Source of the DNA: AC-56 sp963702195
GTDB taxonomy: Bacteria > Actinomycetota > Thermoleophilia > Solirubrobacterales > 70-9
Reading direction: 5' to 3'
Assembly: GCA_963702195.1 (NCBI GenBank)
Contig: OY969725.1
Coordinates: forward strand, 3,162,001-3,226,000
DNA: 64,000 nt
The notes below the pieces were generated by a model, which searched no databases, was not told the origin of the DNA, and worked only from the letters and a program-made list of their open reading frames with translations. Position 1 is the first letter of the stretch, and the number at the start of each line of letters is the position of its first letter. Made by a program: the position numbers and the translations under genes. Shown here piece after piece: positions 17,291 to 25,614 of this stretch.

Positions 17291-17338
17291 GGTTTTGGCG
17301 CCTCAGGTACGTGATTGCGTACCTGGATTGGCAAAACC
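17291..17338. repeat. Symmetric nested palindrome after zincin gene
   Basis: GGTTTTG, six bases, CAGGTACG, six bases, CGTACCTG, six bases, CAAAACC: two perfect inverted repeats nested with equal six-base internal spacers. It starts four bases after the zincin stop. It could be a terminator for that operon (no clear T tract on the plus strand) or an operator for the next gene. Confidence 0.55.
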
Positions 17339-17464
17339 GCGGCGGCGGAACGTGTAACTCGCACCCGCGCGAAGGGTACAAACACCTGTTCGCGTTGATA
17401 GACTCGAATAACCTTAGAAATAAGGACTTCGAGCGCAAGCCCCTAGGGGGATGGAAAGGGAAAG

Positions 17465-17968
17465 ATGGCAGCCAACGGCACCACTACCACCAACACGACG
17501 CAGCGCACGACGCAGCGCAAGGCCGCGCCGCGTACCAAGACCACCACCAGCCGCACGGACGCCCAGAAGATCCGCGAGGGCCTGACCAAGGTCCGGAATG
17601 GCAGCGTTTCCTACGCGCGCCAGACCGCCGAGCGGTCCGTCAACGTCCCCGTCGGGGTCGTCCTCACGGTCGCCGACCGCGTCAACGAGGTCGTCGAGCC
17701 CTTCACCAAGCGCGAGACCGCCGAGCGCGAGCTGAAGAGCTTCCGCACTCAGGTCGAGCGCGAGCTGAACAGGCTCGAGCGCCGCGGGGCCACCTCCCGG
17801 CGCAAGGCTCGCACGCGTGCGCGCCAGACCCGGAACCGCGTCCAGCGCGAGGTCAAGCAGCGGCGACGCCGGTTCGAGACCACGGTCAAGCAGAACCGCA
17901 CCCAGGTCGAGAAGGGCCTGAAGCAGGCGCAGACCGCGGTGCAGGAGCGGGTGACCACGCTCGTCTGA
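17465..17968 (+). CDS. Basic Thr-rich coiled-coil protein, function unknown
   Basis: 167 residues. The first ~35 are Thr/Ala/Lys-rich and low-complexity; residues 60-75 contain a hydrophobic stretch (VPVGVVLTVADRVNEVV); residues 80-165 are a continuous, strongly basic heptad-like helix rich in Arg, Lys and Gln. This general design is shared with HbhA-like surface adhesins, phasin-like proteins and histone-like proteins; none can be claimed. The ATG follows a strong purine-rich site (GGAAAGGGAAAG) and an AT-rich leader, unlike the leaderless neighbours, which suggests high expression. No export signal is seen. Confidence 0.75.
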   Translation: MAANGTTTTNTTQRTTQRKAAPRTKTTTSRTDAQKIREGLTKVRNGSVSYARQTAERSVNVPVGVVLTVADRVNEVVEPFTKRETAERELKSFRTQVERELNRLERRGATSRRKARTRARQTRNRVQREVKQRRRRFETTVKQNRTQVEKGLKQAQTAVQERVTTLV

Positions 17969-18011
17969 CCCCTTAGCCCGGGCCGCCCGAGAGGTGGCGT
18001 CCCGGAGGGAT

Positions 18012-18037
18012 CTGCTCGCAGCAAACCTCGCGAGCAG
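18012..18037 (+). terminator. Hairpin downstream of coiled-coil gene
   Basis: CTGCTCGC and GCGAGCAG form a perfect 8-bp stem with a 10-base loop, 43 bases after the stop. There is no T run, so a factor-independent terminator is only possible. Confidence 0.35.
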
Positions 18038-18056
18038 AACAGCAACCTCTCCTCCC

Positions 18057-18086
18057 CGATCGACCGGCCATCGTGCCGGTCGATCG
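18057..18086. repeat. Perfect 12-bp inverted repeat before mrp
   Basis: CGATCGACCGGC and GCCGGTCGATCG with a six-base loop, ending 22 bases before the mrp ATG. It may be the terminator of the upstream gene or a control hairpin in the mrp leader. Confidence 0.5.
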
Positions 18087-18108
18087 ACGTTCGGGCTCCT
18101 TTGTCACA

Positions 18109-19275
18109 ATGAATGCCGTGGCACCCACCAAGGAACAGATCACGGACGCCCTCCAGGGTGTGATCGACCCCGAGCTGCGGCGAAACATCGTCGAGCTGGG
18201 GATGGTGCGCTCGATCCAGATCGCCGACGACGGCCGCGTCGACATCGTCGTCTCGCTCACGACCCCGGGCTGCCCGATCCGCTCCCACTTCCAGAACGCC
18301 GTCGCCGAGCGGGTCGGCGTGCTGGAGGGGGTTACGGGAGTCGGAGTCGATTTCGACGTCCTCTCCAACGAGGAGAAGGGCCGCCTTCAGCAGACGCTCG
18401 GCCGGCAACGGCTGCCCGAGGGGGCGCTGGCCCAGGTCAAGAACGTCGTCTGCGTCGCGTCGGGCAAGGGCGGCGTGGGCAAGTCCACGATGACGGCGAA
18501 CCTCGCCGCTGCGCTGCAGGCCGAGGGCCAATCGGCTGGCGCGCTCGACTGCGACGTCTACGGGTACTCGATCCCGCGCATGCTGGGCGTGAACGCCAAG
18601 CCGGAGGTCAACGCCGAGCGCAAGATCGTTCCGCTCACGGCTCCCTCAGGGGTAAAGGCGATGTCGATCGGCTTCTTCCTCGAGGAGAACGCCGCCGTCG
18701 TGTGGCGGGGGCCAATGCTCCACAAGGCGATCCAGCAGTTCCTCGAGGACGTGGACTGGGGCGAGCTGGACTACCTGCTGCTCGACCTCCCGCCGGGAAC
18801 CGGAGACGTGTCGATGACCCTTGCCCAGCTCCTGCCGCAGGCGAAGATCATGATCGTGACGACGCCTCAGCCCGCCGCGCAGAGCGTCGCCCGCAGAGCG
18901 GCCGAGATGGCCGAGAAGGTCGACCTCGAGCTCCTCGGGGCAATCGAGAACATGTCCGCCTTCACCGGCCCGGACGGCCAGCGCGTGACCATCTTCGGCG
19001 AGGGTGGCGGTCAGCTGCTGGCCGACGAGCTCGACATCCCGCTCCTCGGCAAGGTGCCCCTGTCCGAGGAGCTTCGCGAGGCGGCCGACGCCGGCTCACC
19101 GCTCGTGCTGTCTGCGCCGAACGCGCCCGCCGCGCAGGCGATCCGCGACGCCGCGCGCGGGATCGTCGCCGCGACGCCGCAGGAGCTGCCGGTGATGCAG
19201 GCGCCTCCACCGGCGGCGATGCCCGAGCCCGCGGTCAGCGGGACCGAGCTGCCGGTCGTTCAATCAGGTGCGTAG
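18109..19275 (+). CDS. mrp: Mrp/NBP35-family iron-sulfur carrier ATPase
   Basis: 388 residues. An N-terminal DUF59/MIP18-like domain (ITDALQGVIDPELRRNIVELGMV, TPGCPIRSHF) is followed by a MinD-type P-loop ATPase with the deviant Walker A ASGKGGVGKST, LDCDVYGYSIPRMLG, LLLDLPPGTGD and IENMSAFTGPDGQ. It would load Fe-S clusters onto target apoproteins. The CxxC found before FGEGGG in many Mrp proteins is absent here. Start ATG 18109; GTG at 18118 is an alternative. A ferredoxin gene lies convergent to it. Confidence 0.93.
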   Translation: MNAVAPTKEQITDALQGVIDPELRRNIVELGMVRSIQIADDGRVDIVVSLTTPGCPIRSHFQNAVAERVGVLEGVTGVGVDFDVLSNEEKGRLQQTLGRQRLPEGALAQVKNVVCVASGKGGVGKSTMTANLAAALQAEGQSAGALDCDVYGYSIPRMLGVNAKPEVNAERKIVPLTAPSGVKAMSIGFFLEENAAVVWRGPMLHKAIQQFLEDVDWGELDYLLLDLPPGTGDVSMTLAQLLPQAKIMIVTTPQPAAQSVARRAAEMAEKVDLELLGAIENMSAFTGPDGQRVTIFGEGGGQLLADELDIPLLGKVPLSEELREAADAGSPLVLSAPNAPAAQAIRDAARGIVAATPQELPVMQAPPPAAMPEPAVSGTELPVVQSGA

Positions 19276-19284
19276 AGCGCCGCG

Positions 19285-19548
19285 CTACGACTTCGAGTAG
19301 TACTCGGCGTTGATCTGGATGTACTTGGACCACTCGTCGGGGAGCTGGTCCTCAGCGAAGCAGGCGTCCACGGGGCAGGCCTCGACGCAGGCGTCGCAGT
19401 CGATGCACTCGTCGGGATCGATGAAGAGCTGCTGCTGGGCCTCGTAGTCGGCTTCGTCGGGCGTCGGATGGATGCAATCGACGGGACAGACCTCGACGCA
19501 CGAGTTGTCCTTCTCTCCGATGCAGGGCTCGGCGATGACGTAGGCCAC
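19285..19548 (-). CDS. fdxA: Seven-iron ferredoxin
   Basis: 87 residues. Cysteines 9, 17 and 58 fit the 3Fe-4S cluster and cysteines 21, 48, 51 and 54 the 4Fe-4S cluster (pattern C-x7-C-x3-CP and CxxCxxCxxxCP). It begins AYVIAEPC, like mycobacterial FdxA. A low-potential electron carrier in the cytoplasm. GTG start at 19548 is preceded by GGGAGAAAATC. The linker between the two Cys groups is longer than in mycobacterial FdxA and acidic. Partners are not in the window. Confidence 0.95.
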   Translation of the reverse strand: MAYVIAEPCIGEKDNSCVEVCPVDCIHPTPDEADYEAQQQLFIDPDECIDCDACVEACPVDACFAEDQLPDEWSKYIQINAEYYSKS

Positions 19549-19724
19549 GGCTGATTTTCTCCCTCTTTGGTGCCTCGGTCGGTGAAATCCAGAGATTGGT
19601 CGCCCCGCGGGCCCTCCCGCGGGAGCGGAGCGACATTCTAGGCGAGTTGGCCTCGCGGCCGACCGCAGGAAAAGTGACGATCAGCGCTTGCGCCCCGGCG
19701 GTCGGGCTGGCTCCGGGCGGCGGA

Positions 19725-19730
19725 TAGAGT
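19725..19730 (+). promoter_or_regulatory. -10 box TAGAGT, predicted leaderless start
   Basis: TAGAGT ends 8 bases before the GTG at 19739 of the NAD(P)-binding protein gene. Confidence 0.45.
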
Positions 19731-19738
19731 CCAGCCCC

Positions 19739-20620
19739 GTGATCCTCCTGACCGGGGCCAGTGGAACGGTCGGCAGGGCGCTTCTACCGCTGCTGCTGGG
19801 GGGTGGGCACGACGTGCGCGCCCTCGTTCGCGATCCACGAGGGCTGGGCCGTCACCGCGTTGACGTGCAGATCGCCCTGGGCGATCTGGCGCGCCTGGGG
19901 GATCGCCACCTTCAGCGCCAGGCGCTGCGCGGCGTCGACACGGTGATCCACCTGGCCGCCGCGATCCGCGACGAGCCGCACGCGCGGGTGGAGGAGCTGA
20001 ACGGCCTGGCCACGGCCCGGCTGCTGCGGGCGGCGGCGCGCGCGGGTGTGGAGCGGTTCGTCTTCTTCTCGGCGATCGGCGCCAGCGAGGTGCAGCGGAC
20101 ACGGTTCTTTCGCGCCAAGGCCCTGGCCGAGCAGGCGGTCGCGGCGGCACCCCTCTCAACGACGATCTTCGCGCCGTCCATCGTGTACGACCCGGCCGAC
20201 CGCTGGGTGCGGCTGATGAAGCGGCTGGCGCTCCTCCCGGCACTCCCGATATCCGGGTCCGGCACCGCGAGGTTCCAGCCGATCTGGTCCCACGACGTCG
20301 CCCGCTGCGTGGTCGCCTCCCTGGAGCGCACGGACGAGAAGGCCCGCTACGAGCTCGCTGGGCCCCAGGAGCTGACCTACGACGAGATCGCCCGGACGGT
20401 CGCTCGCGCGACGGGGCACGAACGGCCCCTGATTCACGTCCCGCTGGGGTTCGTGCACCTGGCGCTGGTCGCCCTGCGGCGGATGTTCGGCGAGGCCGTG
20501 TTCGCCACCTGGGAGGAGGCCGAGCTCATGGAGGTGCCGATGGTGAGCGCCAGGGGCACCGCCGATGCCGAGGCTCTCGGGGTGGAGCCGCTTCCCGTCG
20601 ACGCGGTCCTCGGCGCCTAG
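19739..20620 (+). CDS. NAD(P)-binding protein, NDUFA9/NmrA-like atypical SDR
   Basis: 293 residues from GTG 19739, opening ILLTGASGTVGRALLPLL (Rossmann motif). ALVRDPRGLG, DTVIHLAAAIRD, RFVFFSAIGAS and RAKALAEQAV are typical of the complex-I 39-kDa-like group of extended atypical SDRs. The substrate is unknown. Its TAG stop overlaps the stop of the convergent SHOCT gene in the palindrome CTAG. Confidence 0.85.
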   Translation: MILLTGASGTVGRALLPLLLGGGHDVRALVRDPRGLGRHRVDVQIALGDLARLGDRHLQRQALRGVDTVIHLAAAIRDEPHARVEELNGLATARLLRAAARAGVERFVFFSAIGASEVQRTRFFRAKALAEQAVAAAPLSTTIFAPSIVYDPADRWVRLMKRLALLPALPISGSGTARFQPIWSHDVARCVVASLERTDEKARYELAGPQELTYDEIARTVARATGHERPLIHVPLGFVHLALVALRRMFGEAVFATWEEAELMEVPMVSARGTADAEALGVEPLPVDAVLGA

Positions 20621-21327
20621 GACTCGCCGAGCAGCCTCGCCTTCTCGCGCTCGAACTCCTGCTCTGTGAGGGCCCCCGACTTACGCAGCTCGGCCAGCGT
20701 CTGGAGCTTCGCGATGCGATCGCTCTTGGTGATAGGTGGCGGCTGAGCCACCGTTCCGAATCCCGACGCGCGCTGCGGCGCTGGGGTCCCGAAGCCCTCG
20801 AACGCCCCTGTGCTGACCGTTCCACCGCCTGGTCCCAGGCTGGTCGCCGCCGACATTGGGCGCTCATCGCGTGATCCGAGGCTGTCGATCAGGCTCCAGA
20901 GGGCAAAGAGCAGGACGGGCGCGCCCATGACGAGGAACGTGATGCCCACGATCAGCCCGCCGAGCTGTCCGCCCTGGCCGAGCGAGTCGTCGCCCAGCGC
21001 CGTGATCAGCGAGACGGCTCCCGTCGCCGTGAAGCCGATACCCCAGGTGACCGAGAAGGTGGAGACGCGGTGGGGCCTGCCCTTCGCCCACGATGGCGTG
21101 CCCCGGGCCGCGAACAGACCCGCGCCGATGACCGCGGCGAAGATGCCGGCCATCAGGAGGAGGATCGCGCCACCGGTGCCCGGCGGGCAGGGATGGCGGA
21201 TCTGGTAGGGCGTGTTGCCCGAGGCGCAGGTCCCGGTCTCGAGCAGCTTCACGAGCTTCACGTTGGCGAGTGCGATGCCGCCGCCGAACAGCCCGAGCCC
21301 AGAGATCGCCTTTACGAGGTACGCCAT
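20617..21327 (-). CDS. SHOCT-domain membrane protein
   Basis: 236 residues. Four hydrophobic segments in the first ~150 residues, with two cysteines in the first extracytoplasmic loop (TCASGNTPYQIRHPCPPG), then a flexible Gly/Pro linker and a C-terminal SHOCT domain (LQTLAELRKSGALTEQEFEREKARLL). SHOCT is a short oligomerisation module often at the end of membrane proteins. Function unknown. Convergent with the preceding gene, divergent from the binding-protein gene. Confidence 0.82.
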   Translation of the reverse strand: MAYLVKAISGLGLFGGGIALANVKLVKLLETGTCASGNTPYQIRHPCPPGTGGAILLLMAGIFAAVIGAGLFAARGTPSWAKGRPHRVSTFSVTWGIGFTATGAVSLITALGDDSLGQGGQLGGLIVGITFLVMGAPVLLFALWSLIDSLGSRDERPMSAATSLGPGGGTVSTGAFEGFGTPAPQRASGFGTVAQPPPITKSDRIAKLQTLAELRKSGALTEQEFEREKARLLGES

Positions 21328-21391
21328 GCCGCCGGCAGACCCTATCCCGACGACCCAGACGTCTGGATCGCCTCGCGTCTCCCGGGCCGGA

Positions 21392-21397
21392 TAGGGT
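21392..21397 (+). promoter_or_regulatory. -10 box TAGGGT, predicted leaderless start of binding-protein gene
   Basis: TAGGGT ends 7 bases before the ATG at 21405. Confidence 0.5.
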
Positions 21398-21404
21398 CAG
21401 CGCG

Positions 21405-22751
21405 ATGATTCCGATGCGACCCCGCAGAGCCGCGGCTGCCGTGATTGTGGTCGTCGCTGCCATCGGGGCCCTGGTGTTGGTCGGGTGCGGGGGGTCGGGG
21501 AGCTCCTCCTCGACCGCCTCGGCCTCGGTGCAGGGCGTGGGCGCCGCCGGGTGCGCGGATGTCCAGTACGGAGGGGGCGGGACGCCGGACGCCCTGATCG
21601 TTTCCGACCTGCCGATGCAGGGCGATTCGGCGGAGCGCTCCAAGCAGCAGGTCGACGCCATCCGGTTGGTGCTGGAGCAGGACGGGTGGAAGGCGGGCGA
21701 CACGACGGTGGGCTTTCAGGCCTGCGACGACTCGATCGCGAAGACCGGGCTCTGGGACCCGGCCACCTGCCGGGGCAACGCGAAGGCCTACGCCGACGAT
21801 CCGCGCGTCCTCGGCGTGATCGGCACCTACAACTCCGGCTGCGCCGCGGAGGAGATCCCGATCCTCAACAAGGCGGGCGTCGCGATGATCTCGCCCGGCA
21901 ACACGGCGGTGTGCCTCACCGAGAAGAGTCCCCTGTGCGAGGACGGACAACCAGAGAGCCTGTATCCGAGCGGAAAGCGGAACTATGCGCGCGTGGTCCC
22001 CAACGACGCGTTCCAGGGCGCGGCCCTGGCCGAGTTCGCGAAGCAGCAGGGAGTCCAGCGGCCCTACATCCTGTACGCGGCCGACGATCCGACGAGCACG
22101 GGCCAGGGGGCGAACTTCCGGGGCGGCGCCGAGGCCGTGGGGCTGAAGGTGGCCGGCTCGGCCGCCTGGGATCCGAAGGCGAAGAGCTTTGCCGGCCTCC
22201 TTGACAAGGTCAAGCAGAGCGGCGCCGACGGAGTTGTGCTCGCCGGCCTGATCGAAGACAACGGCGGCCCGCTGATCAAGGACAAGGTCGCGGCGCTCGG
22301 CTCCAACCAGCAGGTCCCGCTGATCGCCTTCGACGGCTTCGCCCAGCAGTCCACGATCGACATGGCCGGCTCGGCGAGCAAGGGCATGTTCGCGAGCATC
22401 CCCGGGCGCGCTCCGGAGGCGCTGACCGGGGACGGCGCCACGCTCGTCAAGGACCTGAAGAACGAGATCGGCAACCAGCCTGTCGAGCAGTTTGCTCCCT
22501 ACGCCGGCGAGGCCGCCGCCGTCCTGCTGGACGCGGTCGGACAGGCGGGGCCGCACCGGGCCGGCGTCGTCGACGCCGTCTTCAGCACGCGGGGTGGCGG
22601 GATCCTGGGCCCCTACCGGCTCGAGGCCAGCGGGGATCCGAGCGTCGGCCCGATCACGATCTTGAAGGCGGGGTCGAGCTTCAAGCCGGATCAGGAGATC
22701 CGGCCGCAGTCGTCGGTCGTGACCGCGGCTCGTCTAAGTGCCAAGCCCTAG
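21405..22751 (+). CDS. ABC transporter substrate-binding lipoprotein (Leu/Ile/Val-binding type)
   Basis: 448 residues. N-terminal signal with lipobox LVLVGC (Cys28 the lipidated residue), then a Ser/Thr-rich linker and the two-lobed type I periplasmic-binding fold: SDLPMQGDSAERSKQQVDAIRLVLEQ, VGFQACDDS, VLGVIGTYNSGCAAEEIPILNKAGVAMISPGNT. These match the branched-chain amino acid/amide receptor family. The ligand is not decided. No permease or ATPase gene is adjacent, so it may serve a transporter elsewhere or act as a sensor. Confidence 0.88.
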   Translation: MIPMRPRRAAAAVIVVVAAIGALVLVGCGGSGSSSSTASASVQGVGAAGCADVQYGGGGTPDALIVSDLPMQGDSAERSKQQVDAIRLVLEQDGWKAGDTTVGFQACDDSIAKTGLWDPATCRGNAKAYADDPRVLGVIGTYNSGCAAEEIPILNKAGVAMISPGNTAVCLTEKSPLCEDGQPESLYPSGKRNYARVVPNDAFQGAALAEFAKQQGVQRPYILYAADDPTSTGQGANFRGGAEAVGLKVAGSAAWDPKAKSFAGLLDKVKQSGADGVVLAGLIEDNGGPLIKDKVAALGSNQQVPLIAFDGFAQQSTIDMAGSASKGMFASIPGRAPEALTGDGATLVKDLKNEIGNQPVEQFAPYAGEAAAVLLDAVGQAGPHRAGVVDAVFSTRGGGILGPYRLEASGDPSVGPITILKAGSSFKPDQEIRPQSSVVTAARLSAKP

Positions 22752-23406
22752 CTGGGCGACATTCGACTGCTACGGCACCCTCGTCGACTGGAACCGCGGG
22801 CTCGCTGACGAGTTCGAGCGGCTGTTCGGCGCCGAGGTGCGCGGCTCCGCACTCGCCCGCTACCACCAGGTGGAGCCCGAGATCGAGAGCGCGACGCCCG
22901 GCGCTCCCTATCGGGAGGTGCTCGCGCGGTGCCTGGCGGAGGTGGCGTCAACGCTCGGCCATGGGCTGCCCGAGGCCGAGCGCGACTCGCTCGGGCGCTC
23001 CCTGCCCGGCTGGCCCGTCTTCGAGGAGGTCCCGGACGCGCTGCGGGAGGCGCGGAATCGAGGCTGGCGGCTCGTGATCCTCTCCAACACCGACCGCGAG
23101 TACATCGACGCCTCCATGGAGCGGATCGGGGTGCCGTTCGACCTGGCGATCGTGGCGTCGGAGATCGGCTCCTAGAAGCCCGCGCACGGCCACTGGCACG
23201 AGTTCCTGCGCTCCACCGGCGCCGACCCCGCCCGCCACGCGCACGTGGCGGCGAGCCTGTTCCACGACGTGGAGCCCTGCGCAGAGCTCGGGATCCCCTG
23301 CGTGTGGATCAACCGCGAGGCGGAGGCAACGAGAGACGCGCCCGCCGCGGAGCTCTCTGACCTCGCCGCGCTGCCAGACACGCTCGATCGTCTGCTGCCC
23401 GCCTGA
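22738..23406 (+). pseudogene. HAD hydrolase (haloacid dehalogenase type II-like) with in-frame amber codon
   Basis: The frame starts at GTG 22738, overlapping the previous stop, with motif I FDCYGTLVDWNRGL and motif II LVILSNTDREY. A TAG at 23173-23175 interrupts it in EIGS-stop-KPAHGHWHEFL; the frame then continues cleanly for ~75 more codons to TGA at 23404, with HVAASLFHDVEPCAELGIPCVWINR (motif IV). In this family a Tyr normally stands before the catalytic KPA, so one base change (TAC to TAG) explains the stop. It is either a recent pseudogene, a sequencing error or read-through. Confidence 0.85.
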
Positions 23407-23409
23407 GGG

Positions 23410-24288
23410 CTACGCCGCGAGGGCCTCCGCGTCCGGCTCGGCGACTTCGTCTGTGCGTTCCCGATGGATGGCGATCGCCGCGATCACCGCGGCGACGCCC
23501 GCGAGCTCGGCGGGCGAGGGGAACTGCGCCAGGACCACGACGCCGATCACGGTGGCCGTCGCCGGCAGCAGCGAGACCATCAGCGCATACGTGGGCCGTG
23601 CGAGGCGCCGCATCGCGAGCTGATCGGTGACGTACGGGATCACGGACGAAGACACGCCGACCCCGATTCCTGCCAGGAGCACGACCGGCTCCGCGAAGGC
23701 CGGCGCCGCCTGCCACCCGCCCATCGGGGTAACGACCACGACCGCGATCAGCATCGCGGCGCCCAGACCGTCGATGCCGCCCATGCGCTCGTACCGGGAC
23801 GCACGATGAGCGAGGACGATGTACGCGGAGAACAGCGCCGCGTTGGCGAACGCGAAGGCGATTCCGAGCGGCTCCGCCACCAGTTGCACATCGGTGATCA
23901 AGTAGACGCCGGCGACCGCGAGCAGCAGCGCGGCGACGTTGCGGGCCGTCCTCGCGCCGAGCGCCGCGAGCGCGATGACCGGCAGGAACTCGATCGCGGC
24001 GACGGTGCCGAGTGGGAGCCGGTCGATCGCGATGTAGAAGCAGGCGTTCATGACCGCGAGGACGACCCCCCACGCGACGAGCAGACGCCGCCCCCCCGGG
24101 TCGAGTTGGGCGAACGTGCGCCACGGCTTCCGCCAGATCGCGAAGATCAGCGCCGCCGACGCGATCCGCAGCCAGGCGACCCCGAGGACGTCGATTCGGG
24201 CGAAGAGGAGGACGGCGAACGCCGGGCCCAGGTAGTGAAAGACCGCGCTGGTGACGAAGTAGAGGTGCGGCGGAACGCGGTTGACCAT
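23410..24288 (-). CDS. EamA-family (DMT) transporter
   Basis: 292 residues from ATG 24288 (an in-frame ATG at 24324 is also possible). Ten hydrophobic segments in two EamA repeats, opening PPHLYFVTSAVFHYLGPAFAVLLF as in RhtA-like amino-acid/metabolite exporters. The adjacent divergent Lrp/AsnC regulator makes amino-acid export plausible (inference). Confidence 0.87.
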   Translation of the reverse strand: MVNRVPPHLYFVTSAVFHYLGPAFAVLLFARIDVLGVAWLRIASAALIFAIWRKPWRTFAQLDPGGRRLLVAWGVVLAVMNACFYIAIDRLPLGTVAAIEFLPVIALAALGARTARNVAALLLAVAGVYLITDVQLVAEPLGIAFAFANAALFSAYIVLAHRASRYERMGGIDGLGAAMLIAVVVVTPMGGWQAAPAFAEPVVLLAGIGVGVSSSVIPYVTDQLAMRRLARPTYALMVSLLPATATVIGVVVLAQFPSPAELAGVAAVIAAIAIHRERTDEVAEPDAEALAA

Positions 24289-24337
24289 GGGTGAAGATTG
24301 CCTGGCGATAGGGCTTGTGTCCATGGTCTCTACGCGG

Positions 24338-24343
24338 TAGAGT
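24338..24343 (+). promoter_or_regulatory. -10 box TAGAGT, predicted leaderless start of Lrp gene
   Basis: TAGAGT ends 7 bases before the ATG at 24351. The site lies in the short space divergent from the EamA transporter, so an Lrp site here could control both. Confidence 0.5.
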
Positions 24344-24350
24344 GCGGTCG

Positions 24351-24833
24351 ATGCCTGCGAATCAACGGCGCAATGCCCTCAACGCCAACGATTCGCCAAT
24401 CGACGAGATCGATCGCCGGATCGTCGCCGCCCTTCAGGCCGAGGGGCGGCTGACGATGGCCGAGCTCGGGCGTCGCGTCGGGCTCTCGGCCCCCGCCGTG
24501 ACCGAGCGCCTCGGGCGCCTTGAGCAGCGCGGGGTGATCCGCGGCTACCACGCGGACGTGGACCCTCGGGCCCTCGGATTGTCGCTCGGCGCCGTGATCC
24601 GCATCCGCCCAGCCCCGGGCCAGCTACAGAACGTGGCCGAGGCGGCGGTCGCGACCCAGGAGGTCGTCGAGTGCACCCGGATCACGGGCGAGGACTGCTA
24701 CATCATGCGCGCCAACGTCCGTGACGTGGAGCACCTCGAGGAGGTCATCGACCGCTTCGCGGTCCTCGGCCAGACGACGACCTCGATCGTCCAATCCTCT
24801 CCGGTCCCCCAGCGGGGCTTGGCAATCAGCTGA
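24351..24833 (+). CDS. Lrp/AsnC-family regulator
   Basis: 160 residues. N-terminal helix-turn-helix (IDEIDRRIVAALQAEGRLTMAELGRRVGLSAPAVTERLGRLEQRGVI) and a C-terminal RAM ligand-binding domain (GLSLGAVIRIRPAPG, VVECTRITGEDCYIMRANV). Such proteins sense amino acids and commonly regulate a divergent exporter, here the EamA gene. It overlaps the convergent cupin gene by eight bases. Confidence 0.93.
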   Translation: MPANQRRNALNANDSPIDEIDRRIVAALQAEGRLTMAELGRRVGLSAPAVTERLGRLEQRGVIRGYHADVDPRALGLSLGAVIRIRPAPGQLQNVAEAAVATQEVVECTRITGEDCYIMRANVRDVEHLEEVIDRFAVLGQTTTSIVQSSPVPQRGLAIS

Positions 24834-25486
24834 CGATGCGCTCGAACTCGGGCAGGCCGCGCAGCGATTCGAAGTCCTCGTCCTCGCGCGCTGCAGCGGC
24901 GATCCTCGGCTCCCGTGCGACCGCCTCGCCAAGGCGCTCGAGGGCCGCGTCGCGGCTTCCGGCGGTCGCTTCCAGGCAGGCGACCTCGTAGCTCACGGCT
25001 GCGCTGGCTGGGAACTTCACCGCCGCTTCGTCGAGGAGCTCGCGCACCCGGCGCGCGTCACCGCCCTGGCGCGCAGCGGCCGCCCTGAACGTCCATTCCC
25101 ACGCCGAGGGCTCAAACGTCGCCGGCCCGCCGAAGCTCAGGACGGTCGTGCCCGCCTCGGCAGCGGCCGCTTGCCGGTGAGAGGTCGGGTCGGGAACGAA
25201 CACGTAGGGTTCCCGCCGGAGCGTCGAAGCTCTCTTCGTCGATCGTGAACGTCGCTCGGCCCGCGTGGACGAAGTAGAGCTCCTCGTGGGCGAGCGTGGG
25301 ATCTTCCGTATGGGGCTCCACGACGTCGGCGCCGGCCTCGGAGGCCGTATATGCGTTGGTCCCAAAGGCCCGCAGGCCGAGCGCCGCCCGCACCGGGCGC
25401 CACGTGAGCGTGCCGGGGCCTGGGAGGGCCTCGACGTCGTCGAGGTGGAGCACCGCGTGGGATCGGGTTGGGCCGTGACGGCTCAT
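24826..25486 (-). pseudogene. Cupin-domain protein with helical C-terminal repeat, frameshifted
   Basis: The N-terminal frame (ATG 25486) encodes LGLRAFGTNAYTASEAG, HTEDPTLAHEELYFVHAGRA and FTIDEESFDAPAGT, a cupin barrel. At about 25206-25212 the coding potential jumps to another frame: YVFVPDPTSHRQAAAAEAG, GTTVLSFGGP, then a TPR-like helical tail to the stop at 24826. One missing base within GGAACCCTACGTG accounts for it. Either a pseudogene or a sequence error. The intact protein would be a small binding or sensing cupin with no known substrate. Confidence 0.75.
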
Positions 25487-25557
25487 CGGCGCGTGAGGGT
25501 ATCGGCGCGCGCGTCCCCTCGCCGCCCTCTCCGGTCGGCGTCACGTGCCCGCTCAGA

Positions 25558-25590
25558 CGGAAAAAGGGCCCGGCTTTCGCCGGGCCCTCT
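25558..25590 (-). terminator. Intrinsic terminator of groESL
   Basis: On the minus strand a perfect 10-bp stem (GCCGGGCCCT with its complement) with a 4-base loop is followed by five T. It lies 27 bases after the groEL stop and ends the chaperonin operon. Confidence 0.85.
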
Positions 25591-25614
25591 CAACGCTTCC
25601 GCTCGAGGCGGTCG

